Positions 44,530 to 53,230 are shown, counted from the first letter of the stretch. The stretch: 64,000 nt of DNA from an uncultured Tenacibaculum sp. (GCA_947493285.1 CANLQH010000003.1:124001-188000); one strand, 5' to 3'. The notes: generated by a model from the letters alone, not told the origin. A program made the numbers and translations.

Positions 44530-45489
44530 ATGAAACTTAAAAATTTAATTTCTGTGTTTTTTATTAGCTTATTTATAGTAAGCTTTAGTTTGTTAACATC
44601 GTGTAGTGATGATGATCCCGTAATTATTAAAAAAGATGATATTGTACAAAGTGCAATAAAAACTTCTGATTTAAGTACGTTAGTAGCAGCTCTTCAAAAG
44701 GCAGACTTGGTTTCTGCTTTGCAAGCTGATGGCCCTTTTACAGTATTTGCACCTACTAACAAAGCTTTTCAGGATTTATTAGATTCTAATGCTGCGTGGT
44801 CTTCATTAGATGATATCCCAACTGAAACTTTAAAATCTGTATTGCTATTTCATGTTTTAAACAGTAAAGTAATGGCTGCTGATTTATCTGATACTTATGT
44901 TAAAACATTGGCTGCAGGACCAAATGATGAAAACTTATCATTACAAATTGAAGTAACTGGAGCTATTGAATTTAATGGAAATTCTAAGCCAATTGATACT
45001 AATATTATGGCATCTAATGGGGTTATTCATACCATAGATAAAGTAATGCTACCTCCAAATATTGTAACCTTGGCCTTAAATAATGTAGGCTTTACGAGTT
45101 TAGTTGCTGCATTGACAGATTCTAGGCATACGACAGATTTTGTAGCTGTTTTAAGTGGAGATGGTCCATTTACAGTATTTGCTCCAACAAACGAAGCATT
45201 TCAAGCTTTGCTAGATTCTAATGCGATGTGGAATTCATTAGCAGATATACCTATCGCTACTTTAGAAGCTGTGCTAAAATATCATGTTTTTGCTGGTGGT
45301 AATGTGCAGTCTGATGAGTTGAGCGATAATCAGGTTATTACCATGTTTGATGGTAATGATGTTACTGTTGATTTATCAAGTGGAGCAAAATTGGAAACTG
45401 GCTCAGGTCAATCTGTAGTTATTTCTTTAACTGATGTTCAGGGAACAAATGGAGTCATTCACGTAATAGATAGTGTATTATTACCATAA
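44530..45489 (+). CDS. Lipoprotein with two FAS1 (fasciclin) domains
   Basis: The 319-residue protein has a lipobox (LLTSC, Cys25), an acidic linker and two FAS1 repeats (about 40-178 and 183-318), each with the H1 motif DGPFTVFAPTNxAFQ and the H2 motif NGVIHxID near its end. FAS1 domains mediate adhesion, but some bind carotenoids in other organisms. It is the first gene downstream of the palindromic promoter and precedes crtI by 72 bases. A pigment-binding or surface role is possible; neither is shown. The two repeats are similar enough to be an internal duplication. Confidence 0.9.
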   Translation: MKLKNLISVFFISLFIVSFSLLTSCSDDDPVIIKKDDIVQSAIKTSDLSTLVAALQKADLVSALQADGPFTVFAPTNKAFQDLLDSNAAWSSLDDIPTETLKSVLLFHVLNSKVMAADLSDTYVKTLAAGPNDENLSLQIEVTGAIEFNGNSKPIDTNIMASNGVIHTIDKVMLPPNIVTLALNNVGFTSLVAALTDSRHTTDFVAVLSGDGPFTVFAPTNEAFQALLDSNAMWNSLADIPIATLEAVLKYHVFAGGNVQSDELSDNQVITMFDGNDVTVDLSSGAKLETGSGQSVVISLTDVQGTNGVIHVIDSVLLP

Positions 45490-45500
45490 AATAAAAATTT

Positions 45501-45538
45501 CAATTAATCAGTAAGCATTTCTACTTCTTGATTAATTG
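45501..45538. repeat. Inverted repeat between the FAS1 gene and crtI
   Basis: Perfect 10-base arms CAATTAATCA (45501-45510) and TGATTAATTG (45529-45538) enclose an 18-base loop. With no T run it is a poor terminator; it could be an RNA-processing or attenuation stem that lowers crt expression relative to FAS1. Confidence 0.5.
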
Positions 45539-45561
45539 CCTTATATTTAAAGATAGATAGT

Positions 45562-47025
45562 TTGAAAAAAAGTATATCAATAATAGGATCAGGATTTTCT
45601 TCACTTTCTTCAGCGTGTTATTTAGCTAAAGCTGGATATAAAGTTGTAGTTCATGAGAAGAATAAAACCATAGGAGGTAGAGCAAGACAATATGTAAATA
45701 AAGGCTTTACTTTTGATATTGGACCAACTTGGTATTGGATGCCAGATGTTTTTGAGAAATTCTTTGCTGATTTTGGTAAAAAACCTAGTGACTATTATGA
45801 GTTAGAGAAATTAGATCCAGCTTATCAAGTATATTTTAATAAAGAAGATTCAATTACAATTCCTGGAAACTTAGAAGAAATTTATGAAGTTTTTGAGCAA
45901 GAAGAAAAAGGAAGTTCTGCTCATTTAAAATCATTTTTAAATTCTGCACAGTATAATTATGATGTTTCAATAAACGATTTGGTTTATAAACCAGGTGCAT
46001 CTCCTTTAGAGCTAGTAACTCCAGTAACAATTGGTAAAATAACCCAGTTTTTTTCTACAATACGAAAACAAGTTAGAAAGAAAATTAAAAGTAAAAAGTT
46101 AATTCAAATTCTTGAATTTCCAGTATTATTCCTTGGAGCAAAACCTAGTAATACTCCAGCTTTTTACAATTTCATGAATTATGCTGATTTTGGTTTAGGT
46201 ACTTGGCATCCTAAAGGAGGAATGTATAAAGTTATTGAAGCAATGGTAACTTTAGCAACTGAACTAGGTGTAACTTTTAAAACACAAGCTAATGTTGATG
46301 AAATTGTAGTGAACTCAATTGGTGAAGCAATAGGTTTAATGGTTAATGGAGAGTTTATTGCTTCTGATATAACATTAAGTGGAGCGGATTATCATCATAC
46401 TGAAACTTTATTGCCAACTAATTTACGACAGTATTCTGAAAAATATTGGGATAAGAAGGTTTTCGCCCCATCATCTTTATTATTTTATGTTGGTTTTGAT
46501 AAAAAAATAGAAAATGTATGTCATCACACCCTGTTTTTTGATACTGATTTTGATATGCATGCTAAAACTATATATGATTCCCCTAGTTGGCCTAAAGAAC
46601 CATTATTCTATGCAAGTTTTCCCTCAATAACTGATGGTTCTTTTGCGCCAACAAATAAAGAAGCAGGTACTTTTTTAATTCCATTAGCTCCAGGAATAGA
46701 AGATACTAAAGAAATTAGAGAAAAGTATTTTAATATTATAATTAATCGGTTAGAGAAACTAACTAATCAATCGGTTAAAGAGCATATAATATTTAAGGAG
46801 AGCTATTGTGTAAACGATTTTGTTAAAGATTACAATTCATACAAAGGGAATGCTTACGGTTTAGCTAATATTTTAACCCAAACAGCTTTTTTAAGGCCAA
46901 AAATTAAAAGTAAAAAAGTAAAGAATTTATTTTTCACTGGTCAACTTACAGTTCCAGGACCTGGAGTTCCTCCATCATTAATATCAGGAAAAATAGCTTC
47001 AGATTTAATTTTAAAACACCACTAA
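45562..47025 (+). CDS. crtI: Phytoene desaturase, CrtI type
   Basis: The 487-residue flavoprotein has an N-terminal dinucleotide fold GSGFSSLSS (9-17) with E32 to bind the ribose; the third glycine of GxGxxG is serine, as is common in this group. It has GGRARQY(V) after it and the C-terminal FFTGQLTVPGPGVPPSLISGKIA signature of CrtI desaturases. It introduces double bonds in phytoene to give lycopene. The start is TTG at 45562. The crtB start follows the stop by one base, so both are translated together. Confidence 0.94.
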   Translation: MKKSISIIGSGFSSLSSACYLAKAGYKVVVHEKNKTIGGRARQYVNKGFTFDIGPTWYWMPDVFEKFFADFGKKPSDYYELEKLDPAYQVYFNKEDSITIPGNLEEIYEVFEQEEKGSSAHLKSFLNSAQYNYDVSINDLVYKPGASPLELVTPVTIGKITQFFSTIRKQVRKKIKSKKLIQILEFPVLFLGAKPSNTPAFYNFMNYADFGLGTWHPKGGMYKVIEAMVTLATELGVTFKTQANVDEIVVNSIGEAIGLMVNGEFIASDITLSGADYHHTETLLPTNLRQYSEKYWDKKVFAPSSLLFYVGFDKKIENVCHHTLFFDTDFDMHAKTIYDSPSWPKEPLFYASFPSITDGSFAPTNKEAGTFLIPLAPGIEDTKEIREKYFNIIINRLEKLTNQSVKEHIIFKESYCVNDFVKDYNSYKGNAYGLANILTQTAFLRPKIKSKKVKNLFFTGQLTVPGPGVPPSLISGKIASDLILKHH

Positions 47026-47026
47026 A

Positions 47027-47869
47027 ATGAAACAATTATTTGATGAGGTTTCTTGTGCTTGTAGTAAGCTTGTAACTCAAAAATACAGCACATCATTTTC
47101 TTTAGCAACTAAAATGTTGTCTCCTAAAATACGTTCAGCAATTTATAATATTTATGGATTTGTTCGTTTCGCAGATGAAATTGTAGATTCTTTTCATGAA
47201 TATGATAAGGAGACTTTGTTAAAAAGATTTGAAACAGACTATTATCTTTCTAAAGAAGAAGGAATAAGTTTAAATCCTATTTTAAATTCATTTGTGCATA
47301 CAGTTCATAAATACAAAATTACAGATGATCTTGTACAGGCTTTTTTAAAAAGTATGAAAGCGGATTTATACAAAACAGAGTATAAAACAATAGAAGAGTA
47401 TAATGAATATATATATGGTTCTGCAGATGTAGTTGGTTTAATGTGTTTAAAAGTTTTTGTAAATGGAGATAAGCAAAAGTATGATGAGCTAAAAGATGCA
47501 GCAATGCGATTGGGTTCGGCTTTTCAAAAAGTAAACTTCTTACGTGATTTAAAAGACGATTTTGAAGTTTTAAATCGCTCATATTTTCCAAATGTAGATT
47601 TAAAAGAATTAAATGCAAGATCAAAAGAGTTGATAATAAAGGATATTGAAGCTGATTTTGATTATGCTTTTCAAAATGGAATTTTAAAGCTTCCAGTAGA
47701 AGCAAAGTTTGGGGTGTTTATGGCTTATAGATATTATAAAAAATTACTTAAAAAGTTGAAAGCTACACCATCATCAAAAATTATGGATACTAGAATTAGA
47801 ATTTCAAATCCAATGAAAATTAATTTGTTAGCAAGGAGTTATGTAAAGTATAAACTAAATTTAATTTAG
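47027..47869 (+). CDS. crtB: Phytoene synthase
   Basis: The 280-residue enzyme condenses two geranylgeranyl diphosphates to phytoene. The two aspartate-rich sites are DEIVD (50-54) and DLKDD (174-178, in NFLRDLKDDFEVLNRSYFP), which bind Mg-diphosphate. Length is typical for the bacterial family. Squalene synthase is excluded by the neighbouring crtI and by the motif variants. It is the second gene of the crt block, and its stop overlaps the GTG start of the next small gene. Confidence 0.95.
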   Translation: MKQLFDEVSCACSKLVTQKYSTSFSLATKMLSPKIRSAIYNIYGFVRFADEIVDSFHEYDKETLLKRFETDYYLSKEEGISLNPILNSFVHTVHKYKITDDLVQAFLKSMKADLYKTEYKTIEEYNEYIYGSADVVGLMCLKVFVNGDKQKYDELKDAAMRLGSAFQKVNFLRDLKDDFEVLNRSYFPNVDLKELNARSKELIIKDIEADFDYAFQNGILKLPVEAKFGVFMAYRYYKKLLKKLKATPSSKIMDTRIRISNPMKINLLARSYVKYKLNLI

Positions 47870-48309
47870 TGTTAATAGCATTTATACATATTATATTATT
47901 TTTTCAATCAACGAATTTAACAGTTCCTGATTTTATAAAAGAGTATGATGCATTATCAAATAAAAAAGAAGAATTAAAGTATATTGATAAATATCAGGGT
48001 AGTAATAATATTAATATTAAAGCATATGTGGTTTCGTTAAAAATGAAACAAGCAGAATACAAATTTTTACCTTGGAGTAAGTTAAAAATATTTAATTCAG
48101 AAAAAAGGAATATTGAAAACTTAATAAGTAAGAACCCTAACAATATTCATTTGCGTTATATAAGATTGGTAATTCAAGAGAATTTACCTAGAATACTAAA
48201 TTATCATTCTCATATAAAAGAAGATAAAAAGTTTCTTAAAGGAATGCTTAATAAAAAAGATAAGACAGATTATTTAGATAAATACATTATAAAAAACACA
48301 TCATTATGA
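47869..48309 (+). CDS. Uncharacterised small protein between crtB and crtZ
   Basis: I do not recognise a family. The 146-residue protein (GTG start overlapping the crtB stop by one base) begins with a hydrophobic stretch of about 15 residues that may be a signal or anchor, then a Lys/Asn-rich helical body with PWSKLKIFNSEKRNIENLISKNPNNIHLRYIRLVIQENLP. The body resembles a short helical-repeat protein. Because it overlaps crtB and crtZ at both ends it must be made with the carotenoid enzymes; a membrane-docking or complex-forming role is a guess. Confidence 0.75.
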   Translation: MLIAFIHIILFFQSTNLTVPDFIKEYDALSNKKEELKYIDKYQGSNNINIKAYVVSLKMKQAEYKFLPWSKLKIFNSEKRNIENLISKNPNNIHLRYIRLVIQENLPRILNYHSHIKEDKKFLKGMLNKKDKTDYLDKYIIKNTSL

Positions 48310-48761
48310 GTTTAATAATTTGGCTAATAGTTACACTTACAACTTTTATTATAATGGAAGGCGTAACTTGGTGTACGCATAAATATATAATGCATGGTTT
48401 TGGTTGGTTCTTACATGAAGACCATCATCAACCTGGGTATCCGCATGTGTTTGAAAAAAATGATGCTTTTTTTGTGGTATTTGCAATACCAAGTATACTA
48501 TTATTTTACTTTGGTATAAGACCAGAAATTAATTGTTTGTTCTTTATTGGGTTAGGAATTTTATTTTATGGTATTGCTTATTTTTTAATTCATGATGTAT
48601 TAATTCATAGACGATTTAATTGGTTTAAAAATACTAATAATCAATATTTAAAAGGGTTAAGAAAAGCACATAAAATTCATCATAAACATTTAGGTAAACC
48701 AGACGGAGAATGCTTCGGGATGTTATTCGTTCCGTTTAAATACTTTAAGAAAAAACAATGA
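48306..48761 (+). CDS. crtZ: Beta-carotene 3-hydroxylase, CrtZ type
   Basis: The 151-residue membrane protein is a di-iron fatty-acid-hydroxylase-like enzyme. The histidine clusters are H25xxxxH30, H37xxH40H41, H96xxxxH101 and H122xxHH126, the standard CrtZ set, among three or four membrane helices. It adds 3-hydroxyls to beta-ionone rings, so with the cyclase the pathway should reach zeaxanthin. It overlaps the genes on both sides by 4 bases. Confidence 0.94.
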   Translation: MSLIIWLIVTLTTFIIMEGVTWCTHKYIMHGFGWFLHEDHHQPGYPHVFEKNDAFFVVFAIPSILLFYFGIRPEINCLFFIGLGILFYGIAYFLIHDVLIHRRFNWFKNTNNQYLKGLRKAHKIHHKHLGKPDGECFGMLFVPFKYFKKKQ

Positions 48762-49459
48762 GTGAATATCTATACCTTATATTAAATTTAGGAAGTTTAA
48801 GTATTCCGTTACTCTATAGTATAGTTGAAAAGGACTTTCATTTTATTCAATACTTTAAAATAGCATTGATAAGTATTGTTTTAGTAGCAATTCCTTTTTT
48901 AATTTGGGATGGTATTTTTACTGCTGAAGGTATTTGGGGGTTTAATTCTGATTATTTCTTAGGAACAATTTTTTTTAAAATGCCTATAGAAGAATGGATG
49001 TTTTTCTTTTGCATTCCTTATGCCTGTTTATTCACACATGAAGTATTAAAGTATTACTTACCAAACTTTAAATTATCAAAATCGGCAACGATACTGTTAA
49101 GTATAACGTTGGCCTTAGTTGTTTTCTTTTTACTGATATTCAATTTTGGAAAATGGTATACCACTGTAAATTTTATCTTTTTTCTTGCCTTATTATTATA
49201 TAGTTTAAAGAATTATTTAAAAATATTACAAGAATACTTGCCAAGTTTTGTGGTGATTTTGATTCCGTTTTTCTTAGTGAATGGAATCCTTACAGGGAGT
49301 TTTATAGAAAGTCCAGTAGTATGGTATAATAATGAAGAGAATCTAGGATTTAGGTTGTTTACAATTCCGTTTGAAGATTTTTTTTATGCATTTAACCTAT
49401 TGTTTTCAATCCAATTAATTTTTAACCATTTAAAAACGAAACAATTTGAAGGAAAATAA
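48758..49459 (+). CDS. Lycopene cyclase, fused CrtYc-CrtYd type
   Basis: The 233-residue protein has about seven membrane helices and two repeats of the lycopene-cyclase domain. Each carries the PxE(E/D) motif: P76-I-E78-E79 and P204-F-E206-D207. In actinobacteria this cyclase is two polypeptides (crtYc, crtYd) and in fungi one fused to phytoene synthase; here both halves form one protein, as in other flavobacteria and archaea. It should make beta-carotene from lycopene. It is not homologous to the flavoprotein CrtY. Confidence 0.92.
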   Translation: MSEYLYLILNLGSLSIPLLYSIVEKDFHFIQYFKIALISIVLVAIPFLIWDGIFTAEGIWGFNSDYFLGTIFFKMPIEEWMFFFCIPYACLFTHEVLKYYLPNFKLSKSATILLSITLALVVFFLLIFNFGKWYTTVNFIFFLALLLYSLKNYLKILQEYLPSFVVILIPFFLVNGILTGSFIESPVVWYNNEENLGFRLFTIPFEDFFYAFNLLFSIQLIFNHLKTKQFEGK

Positions 49460-49919
49460 ATACATACGATTCTTACTTTTTTTAATAGTTAATTTTTTAG
49501 CATTGGCTATTGGAGTGTGGTTAATGAATAATGGCCCAAGAACAGATTGGTATCTATCATTAAATAAGGCACCATGGACCCCTGCAAATTGGGTCTTTGG
49601 AGCAGCTTGGACTACCATAATGTTTCTATTTTCAATTTATATAACTAAACTAAGTTTTAAGTATATCTATTTTTCTAAAAAACTGTTATTTCTTTTTGGT
49701 ATACAGTGGATTTTAAATGTTGTTTGGAATTATGTTTTTTTTAATCAACACATGATTGAGCTAGGCTTAATAATAATTATTTCTTTATGGTTGTTAATAG
49801 GTTATTTCACTTTTGAACATATTAAAAAGGTAAGAGGTTTTACACTGTTTATATTACCTTATTTAGTGTGGATGACTATTGCTACAAGTTTAAATGCATA
49901 TATAGTTTTAAATAATTAA
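49446..49919 (+). CDS. tspO: TspO/MBR family protein
   Basis: The 157-residue protein has five membrane helices and the family signatures KAPWTPANWVFGAAWT (about 40-55) and QWILNVVWNYVFFNQH (about 87-102), rich in tryptophan. TspO proteins bind tetrapyrroles and are linked to control of porphyrin and carotenoid levels and to photo-oxidative stress. The TTG start overlaps the cyclase end by 14 bases, so translation is coupled. Its place after the crt genes agrees with a role in light stress. Confidence 0.93.
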   Translation: MKENKYIRFLLFLIVNFLALAIGVWLMNNGPRTDWYLSLNKAPWTPANWVFGAAWTTIMFLFSIYITKLSFKYIYFSKKLLFLFGIQWILNVVWNYVFFNQHMIELGLIIIISLWLLIGYFTFEHIKKVRGFTLFILPYLVWMTIATSLNAYIVLNN

Positions 49920-49992
49920 GAAGAATTAGAAGAAGACAAATCATCGCATTAATAGCTAAGAACGTACGAATAAATAATTTTAAAAATCTATA

Positions 49993-50607
49993 ATGCATAT
50001 TACCAGAAAAGACATAGAAGCATTTCCGCATTTGTATAAGATTAATTTGATGAATAGTATATCAGGTTATAAATCGGCAAATTTAATTGGAACAAAATCT
50101 ATTATTGATGGAGTAGCTAATGTGGCGGTATTTAGTTCTGTAGTGCATTATGGTTCCAATCCTCCTATTTTAGGTTTTGTGCTTCGTCCTACAACAGTAG
50201 TTAGAAATACATATGATAATCTAAAAGAAACAGGATTTTATACGATCAATGCTATTAATGAAACAATGATAGAAGATGCACATCATACATCGGCAAAATA
50301 TGCAGCCCATATATCAGAGTTTGATAAGACTAATTTGACCCCAGAATATAAAGAGAATTTCTTTGCTCCATTTGTAACTGAGTCTCCTTTACAAATAGGA
50401 ATGAAGTTTTTAGAAGAATATCAGATAAAAGCAAATGATACCATTTTAGTATTAGGAGAAGTGGCTGATTTATATGTAGAAGAAAGCATGTTGTCTGAAG
50501 ATGGATTTTTGAACTTATCAAAAGAGAATGTTGCAGCCATTAATGGATTAGATACCTATATGGTAGCAAAAGAATTTAAAAGATTGTCATACCAAAGACC
50601 TAAATAG
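49993..50607 (+). CDS. Flavin reductase-family (FMN-binding split-barrel) protein
   Basis: The 204-residue protein fits the flavin reductase / split-barrel FMN-binding domain: GTKSIIDGVANVAVFSSVVHYGSNPPILGFVLRPTT with the typical NPP turn, then TGFYTINAIN and the ISEFDKTNLTP stretch. It could supply reduced flavin or act as an FMN oxidoreductase for the neighbouring enzymes or photolyase. It lies 73 bases after tspO and ends directly at the start of the next gene. The specific reaction is unknown. Confidence 0.85.
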   Translation: MHITRKDIEAFPHLYKINLMNSISGYKSANLIGTKSIIDGVANVAVFSSVVHYGSNPPILGFVLRPTTVVRNTYDNLKETGFYTINAINETMIEDAHHTSAKYAAHISEFDKTNLTPEYKENFFAPFVTESPLQIGMKFLEEYQIKANDTILVLGEVADLYVEESMLSEDGFLNLSKENVAAINGLDTYMVAKEFKRLSYQRPK

Positions 50608-52029
50608 ATGAACATATTAATCACAGGAACAACGGGGTATATTGGGAAAAGAATTATTCCTATTCTTCTAAAAGAAGGACATACACTTGTGTGTACTGTG
50701 AGAGATGTAAATAGGGTTCCAATAGAATTTCGAATAGAAGATAATTTAACATTCATTGAAATAGATTTTTTAGAACCAAAAAAGGAGTTGCCGAAAGATA
50801 TTGATGTAGCATATTATTTAATACATTCGATGTCTACTAGTAGTAATGATTTTGGGAGCTTAGAAGAAACTTGTGCAGTTAATTTTAAACAGTTAATTGA
50901 AAAGACTACATGTAAACAAGTAATTTATTTAAGCGGAATAGTAAATGATACTTCATTGTCAAAGCATCTTCAATCTAGATACCAAGTGGAGCAAATTTTA
51001 CAAAGTAAGCATTACAGTACTACAACTTTTAGAGCAGGGATAATTGTAGGGAGTGGAAGTGCATCTTTTGAAATTATTAGAGACCTGGTAGAGAAATTAC
51101 CAATAATGGTAGCTCCTAAATGGTTGCACACGAAAACACAACCTATTGCTGTAAGAGATGTTTTAACTTATTTAATACAAGCACTTTTAAATGAAAGGCT
51201 TTACAATAAATCATTTGATATTTACGGTCCAGAAGTATTGACATATAAAGAGATGTTAATACAGTTTGCCGAAGTAAGAGGTTTAAAGAGGTTTATTTTT
51301 ACACTGCCAGTATTAACTCCGAGGCTATCATCTTATTGGTTGTACTTTGTTACTTCTACGTCTTTCAACTTGGCAAAATCACTTGTAGATAGTATGACCG
51401 TTGAGGTTATTGGTAAAAAAAGTGAAATCAATGATATTGTAAGTGTTAGTCCTATTACTTACAAAGAAGCGGTAGAAAAAGCGTTTGTTAAAATAGCGCA
51501 AAACTCCATTGTTTCAAGTTGGAAAGATGCAAAAGTTAGTGGGGTCTTTAAAAAAGAGTATATCGATTATATAGAGTTACCACATTATGGATGTTTTAAA
51601 GATATAAGAAGTAGAGAAATGATTGATGAAGAGAGAACATTACAAAAAATATGGAGTATAGGAGGGAAGCAAGGCTGGTATAAATTTGATTTTTTGTGGG
51701 AAATAAGAGGGGTGTTAGATAAATTTTTTGGAGGAGTAGGTTTAAGAAGAGGCAGAAGGCATCCTACTGAATTAGAACCAGGAGATGCTTTAGATTTTTG
51801 GCGAGTTTTATTAGCAAATAAAGAAAATAAACGTTTGTTACTTTTTGCTGAAATGAAACTACCTGGAGAAGCTTGGTTAGAGTTTAAAGTAATCAAAAAT
51901 AGATTGTATCAAAGGGCAGTATTTAGACCAAAAGGAATAGTTGGAAGAATGTATTGGTATACCGTTTTGCCATTTCATGCTTTTGTGTTTAAAGGAATGA
52001 TAAATAATTTAATTAAAGAGTCAGTATGA
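50608..52029 (+). CDS. NAD(P)-dependent oxidoreductase with C-terminal DUF2867 domain
   Basis: The 473-residue protein has an N-terminal atypical SDR Rossmann domain (about 1-290; GTTGYIGKRI at 7-16, YYLIHSMS) and a C-terminal DUF2867 domain (about 325-473; GGVGLRRGRRHPTELEPGDALDFWRV, MKLPGEAWLEFKV), a START-like fold. Related proteins recur beside photolyase and light-regulated MerR genes in many bacteria, but the substrate is unknown. It starts directly after the flavin reductase stop and overlaps the next SDR gene by 4 bases. Confidence 0.88.
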   Translation: MNILITGTTGYIGKRIIPILLKEGHTLVCTVRDVNRVPIEFRIEDNLTFIEIDFLEPKKELPKDIDVAYYLIHSMSTSSNDFGSLEETCAVNFKQLIEKTTCKQVIYLSGIVNDTSLSKHLQSRYQVEQILQSKHYSTTTFRAGIIVGSGSASFEIIRDLVEKLPIMVAPKWLHTKTQPIAVRDVLTYLIQALLNERLYNKSFDIYGPEVLTYKEMLIQFAEVRGLKRFIFTLPVLTPRLSSYWLYFVTSTSFNLAKSLVDSMTVEVIGKKSEINDIVSVSPITYKEAVEKAFVKIAQNSIVSSWKDAKVSGVFKKEYIDYIELPHYGCFKDIRSREMIDEERTLQKIWSIGGKQGWYKFDFLWEIRGVLDKFFGGVGLRRGRRHPTELEPGDALDFWRVLLANKENKRLLLFAEMKLPGEAWLEFKVIKNRLYQRAVFRPKGIVGRMYWYTVLPFHAFVFKGMINNLIKESV

Positions 52030-52706
52030 AAACAATAGTTATTATAGGAGGTAGTAAAGGAATTGGCAAAGCTATTGTAGATAACTTAAAAGATACTAGC
52101 AGAATTATTAATATCAGTCGAACCCCTGCTGAAAAGCATAATAATATAGTTAATTATAGTTGTGATATCATCAAAGAAAAGTTGCCTGATATAGAAAAAG
52201 ATGTTCATAGTTTAGTGTATTGCCCTGGTAGTATCAATTTAAAGTCGTTTACACGTTTAACTCTTGATGATTTTCAAAATGATTTTAATGTAAATGTTAT
52301 TGGGGCAATTAAAACTTTAAAAGCTTATGAAAATCAATTAGTCAAAAACAAAGGAAGCGTGGTGTTATTTAGTTCAGTGGCAACTAAATTAGGAATGCCT
52401 TTTCATGCAAGCATTGCCGCAAGTAAATCTGCGGTAGAAGGCTTAACTAAATCGTTAGCTGCTGAATATGCAACGAAAGTTAGATTTAACACAATTGCAC
52501 CAACAGTAACCAATACACCTTTAGCTTCTCGATTGTTAAGAAACGAAAAACAGCAAGAATCCATGAAGCAACGTCATCCACTCAAAAAATATTTAGAGTC
52601 TAAAGAAGTTGCCGATTTGGCGTGTTATTTATTGTCTGATAAAGCATCTGTTATTACAGGACAAGTGATTCCCATAGATGCAGGTATAGTAACGATAAAA
52701 TTATAA
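52026..52706 (+). CDS. Short-chain dehydrogenase/reductase
   Basis: The 226-residue protein has the classical SDR cofactor loop IGGSKGIGKAI (8-18), a catalytic Ser in FSSVATKLG, a lysine in AASKSAVEG with the usual Tyr position replaced by Ala-Ala-Ser (no Tyr in the YxxxK slot), and a C-terminal TGQVIPIDAG. Loss of the catalytic tyrosine suggests altered or lost dehydrogenase activity. It overlaps the DUF2867 gene by 4 bases and ends 2 bases before the next gene. Confidence 0.85.
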   Translation: MKTIVIIGGSKGIGKAIVDNLKDTSRIINISRTPAEKHNNIVNYSCDIIKEKLPDIEKDVHSLVYCPGSINLKSFTRLTLDDFQNDFNVNVIGAIKTLKAYENQLVKNKGSVVLFSSVATKLGMPFHASIAASKSAVEGLTKSLAAEYATKVRFNTIAPTVTNTPLASRLLRNEKQQESMKQRHPLKKYLESKEVADLACYLLSDKASVITGQVIPIDAGIVTIKL

Positions 52707-52708
52707 AA

Positions 52709-53230
52709 ATGAAATGGCTAGTGTTTTTTTTGATGTTGTTGAATATAAACAGCGAAATTTTGGTGTTTGATAAAACAAAAGAAGCAAGGTGGTATGTTAC
52801 CAATGATGATGTCATGGGAGGTATTTCAACCTCTAGCATGATTCATAATATAGCAGAAAACGCTGTGTTTTCAGGAGAAGTTTCTACTGAAAACAACGGA
52901 GGATTTGCAATGGCGCGTATGCGAGTGAATGTTAAGCTAGACGAAAGAAAGTCGAAAATTGTACTAAAAATAAAAGGAGATGGTAAAAAATACCAATTAA
53001 GATTAAAACCAGATCGAAGAATTCGATATTGGTACATTCAAAGTTTTCAAACCAATGGAGAAGAGCAAGAGATAGAAATCCCTTTAGCTAAATTATATCC
53101 ATCTTTTAGAGGGTATCGTTTAAATTTAGATAATTTCTCATCGAAAACTATTGGAGAGATTGCTATTTTAATTGGAAATAAGATGAATGAAAAATTTAAA
53201 TTAGAAGTTGAGAAAATATCTATTAGATGA
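52709..53230 (+). CDS. CIA30 family protein
   Basis: The 173-residue protein has a hydrophobic N-terminus (about 3-17, likely a signal peptide) and a CIA30-type beta-sandwich: WYVTNDDVMGGISTSSM (WxxxNDxVMGGxS is the family hallmark), FSGEVSTENNGGFAMAR and the ending GYRLNLDNFSSKTIGEIAILI. The family is named for a mitochondrial complex I assembly factor but bacterial members have no known role. It overlaps the glutathione peroxidase gene by 4 bases. Confidence 0.87.
   Translation: MKWLVFFLMLLNINSEILVFDKTKEARWYVTNDDVMGGISTSSMIHNIAENAVFSGEVSTENNGGFAMARMRVNVKLDERKSKIVLKIKGDGKKYQLRLKPDRRIRYWYIQSFQTNGEEQEIEIPLAKLYPSFRGYRLNLDNFSSKTIGEIAILIGNKMNEKFKLEVEKISIR

Noticed and set aside
47319..47705. 128-residue open frame on the minus strand within crtB
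   Set aside because: It lies fully inside crtB, is Leu/His-rich with no domain, and reflects the codon pattern of the opposite strand.
51585..51896. 103-residue open frame antisense to the DUF2867 gene
   Set aside because: The sense protein has clear domains across this stretch; the antisense product is low-complexity Ser/Pro/Leu.
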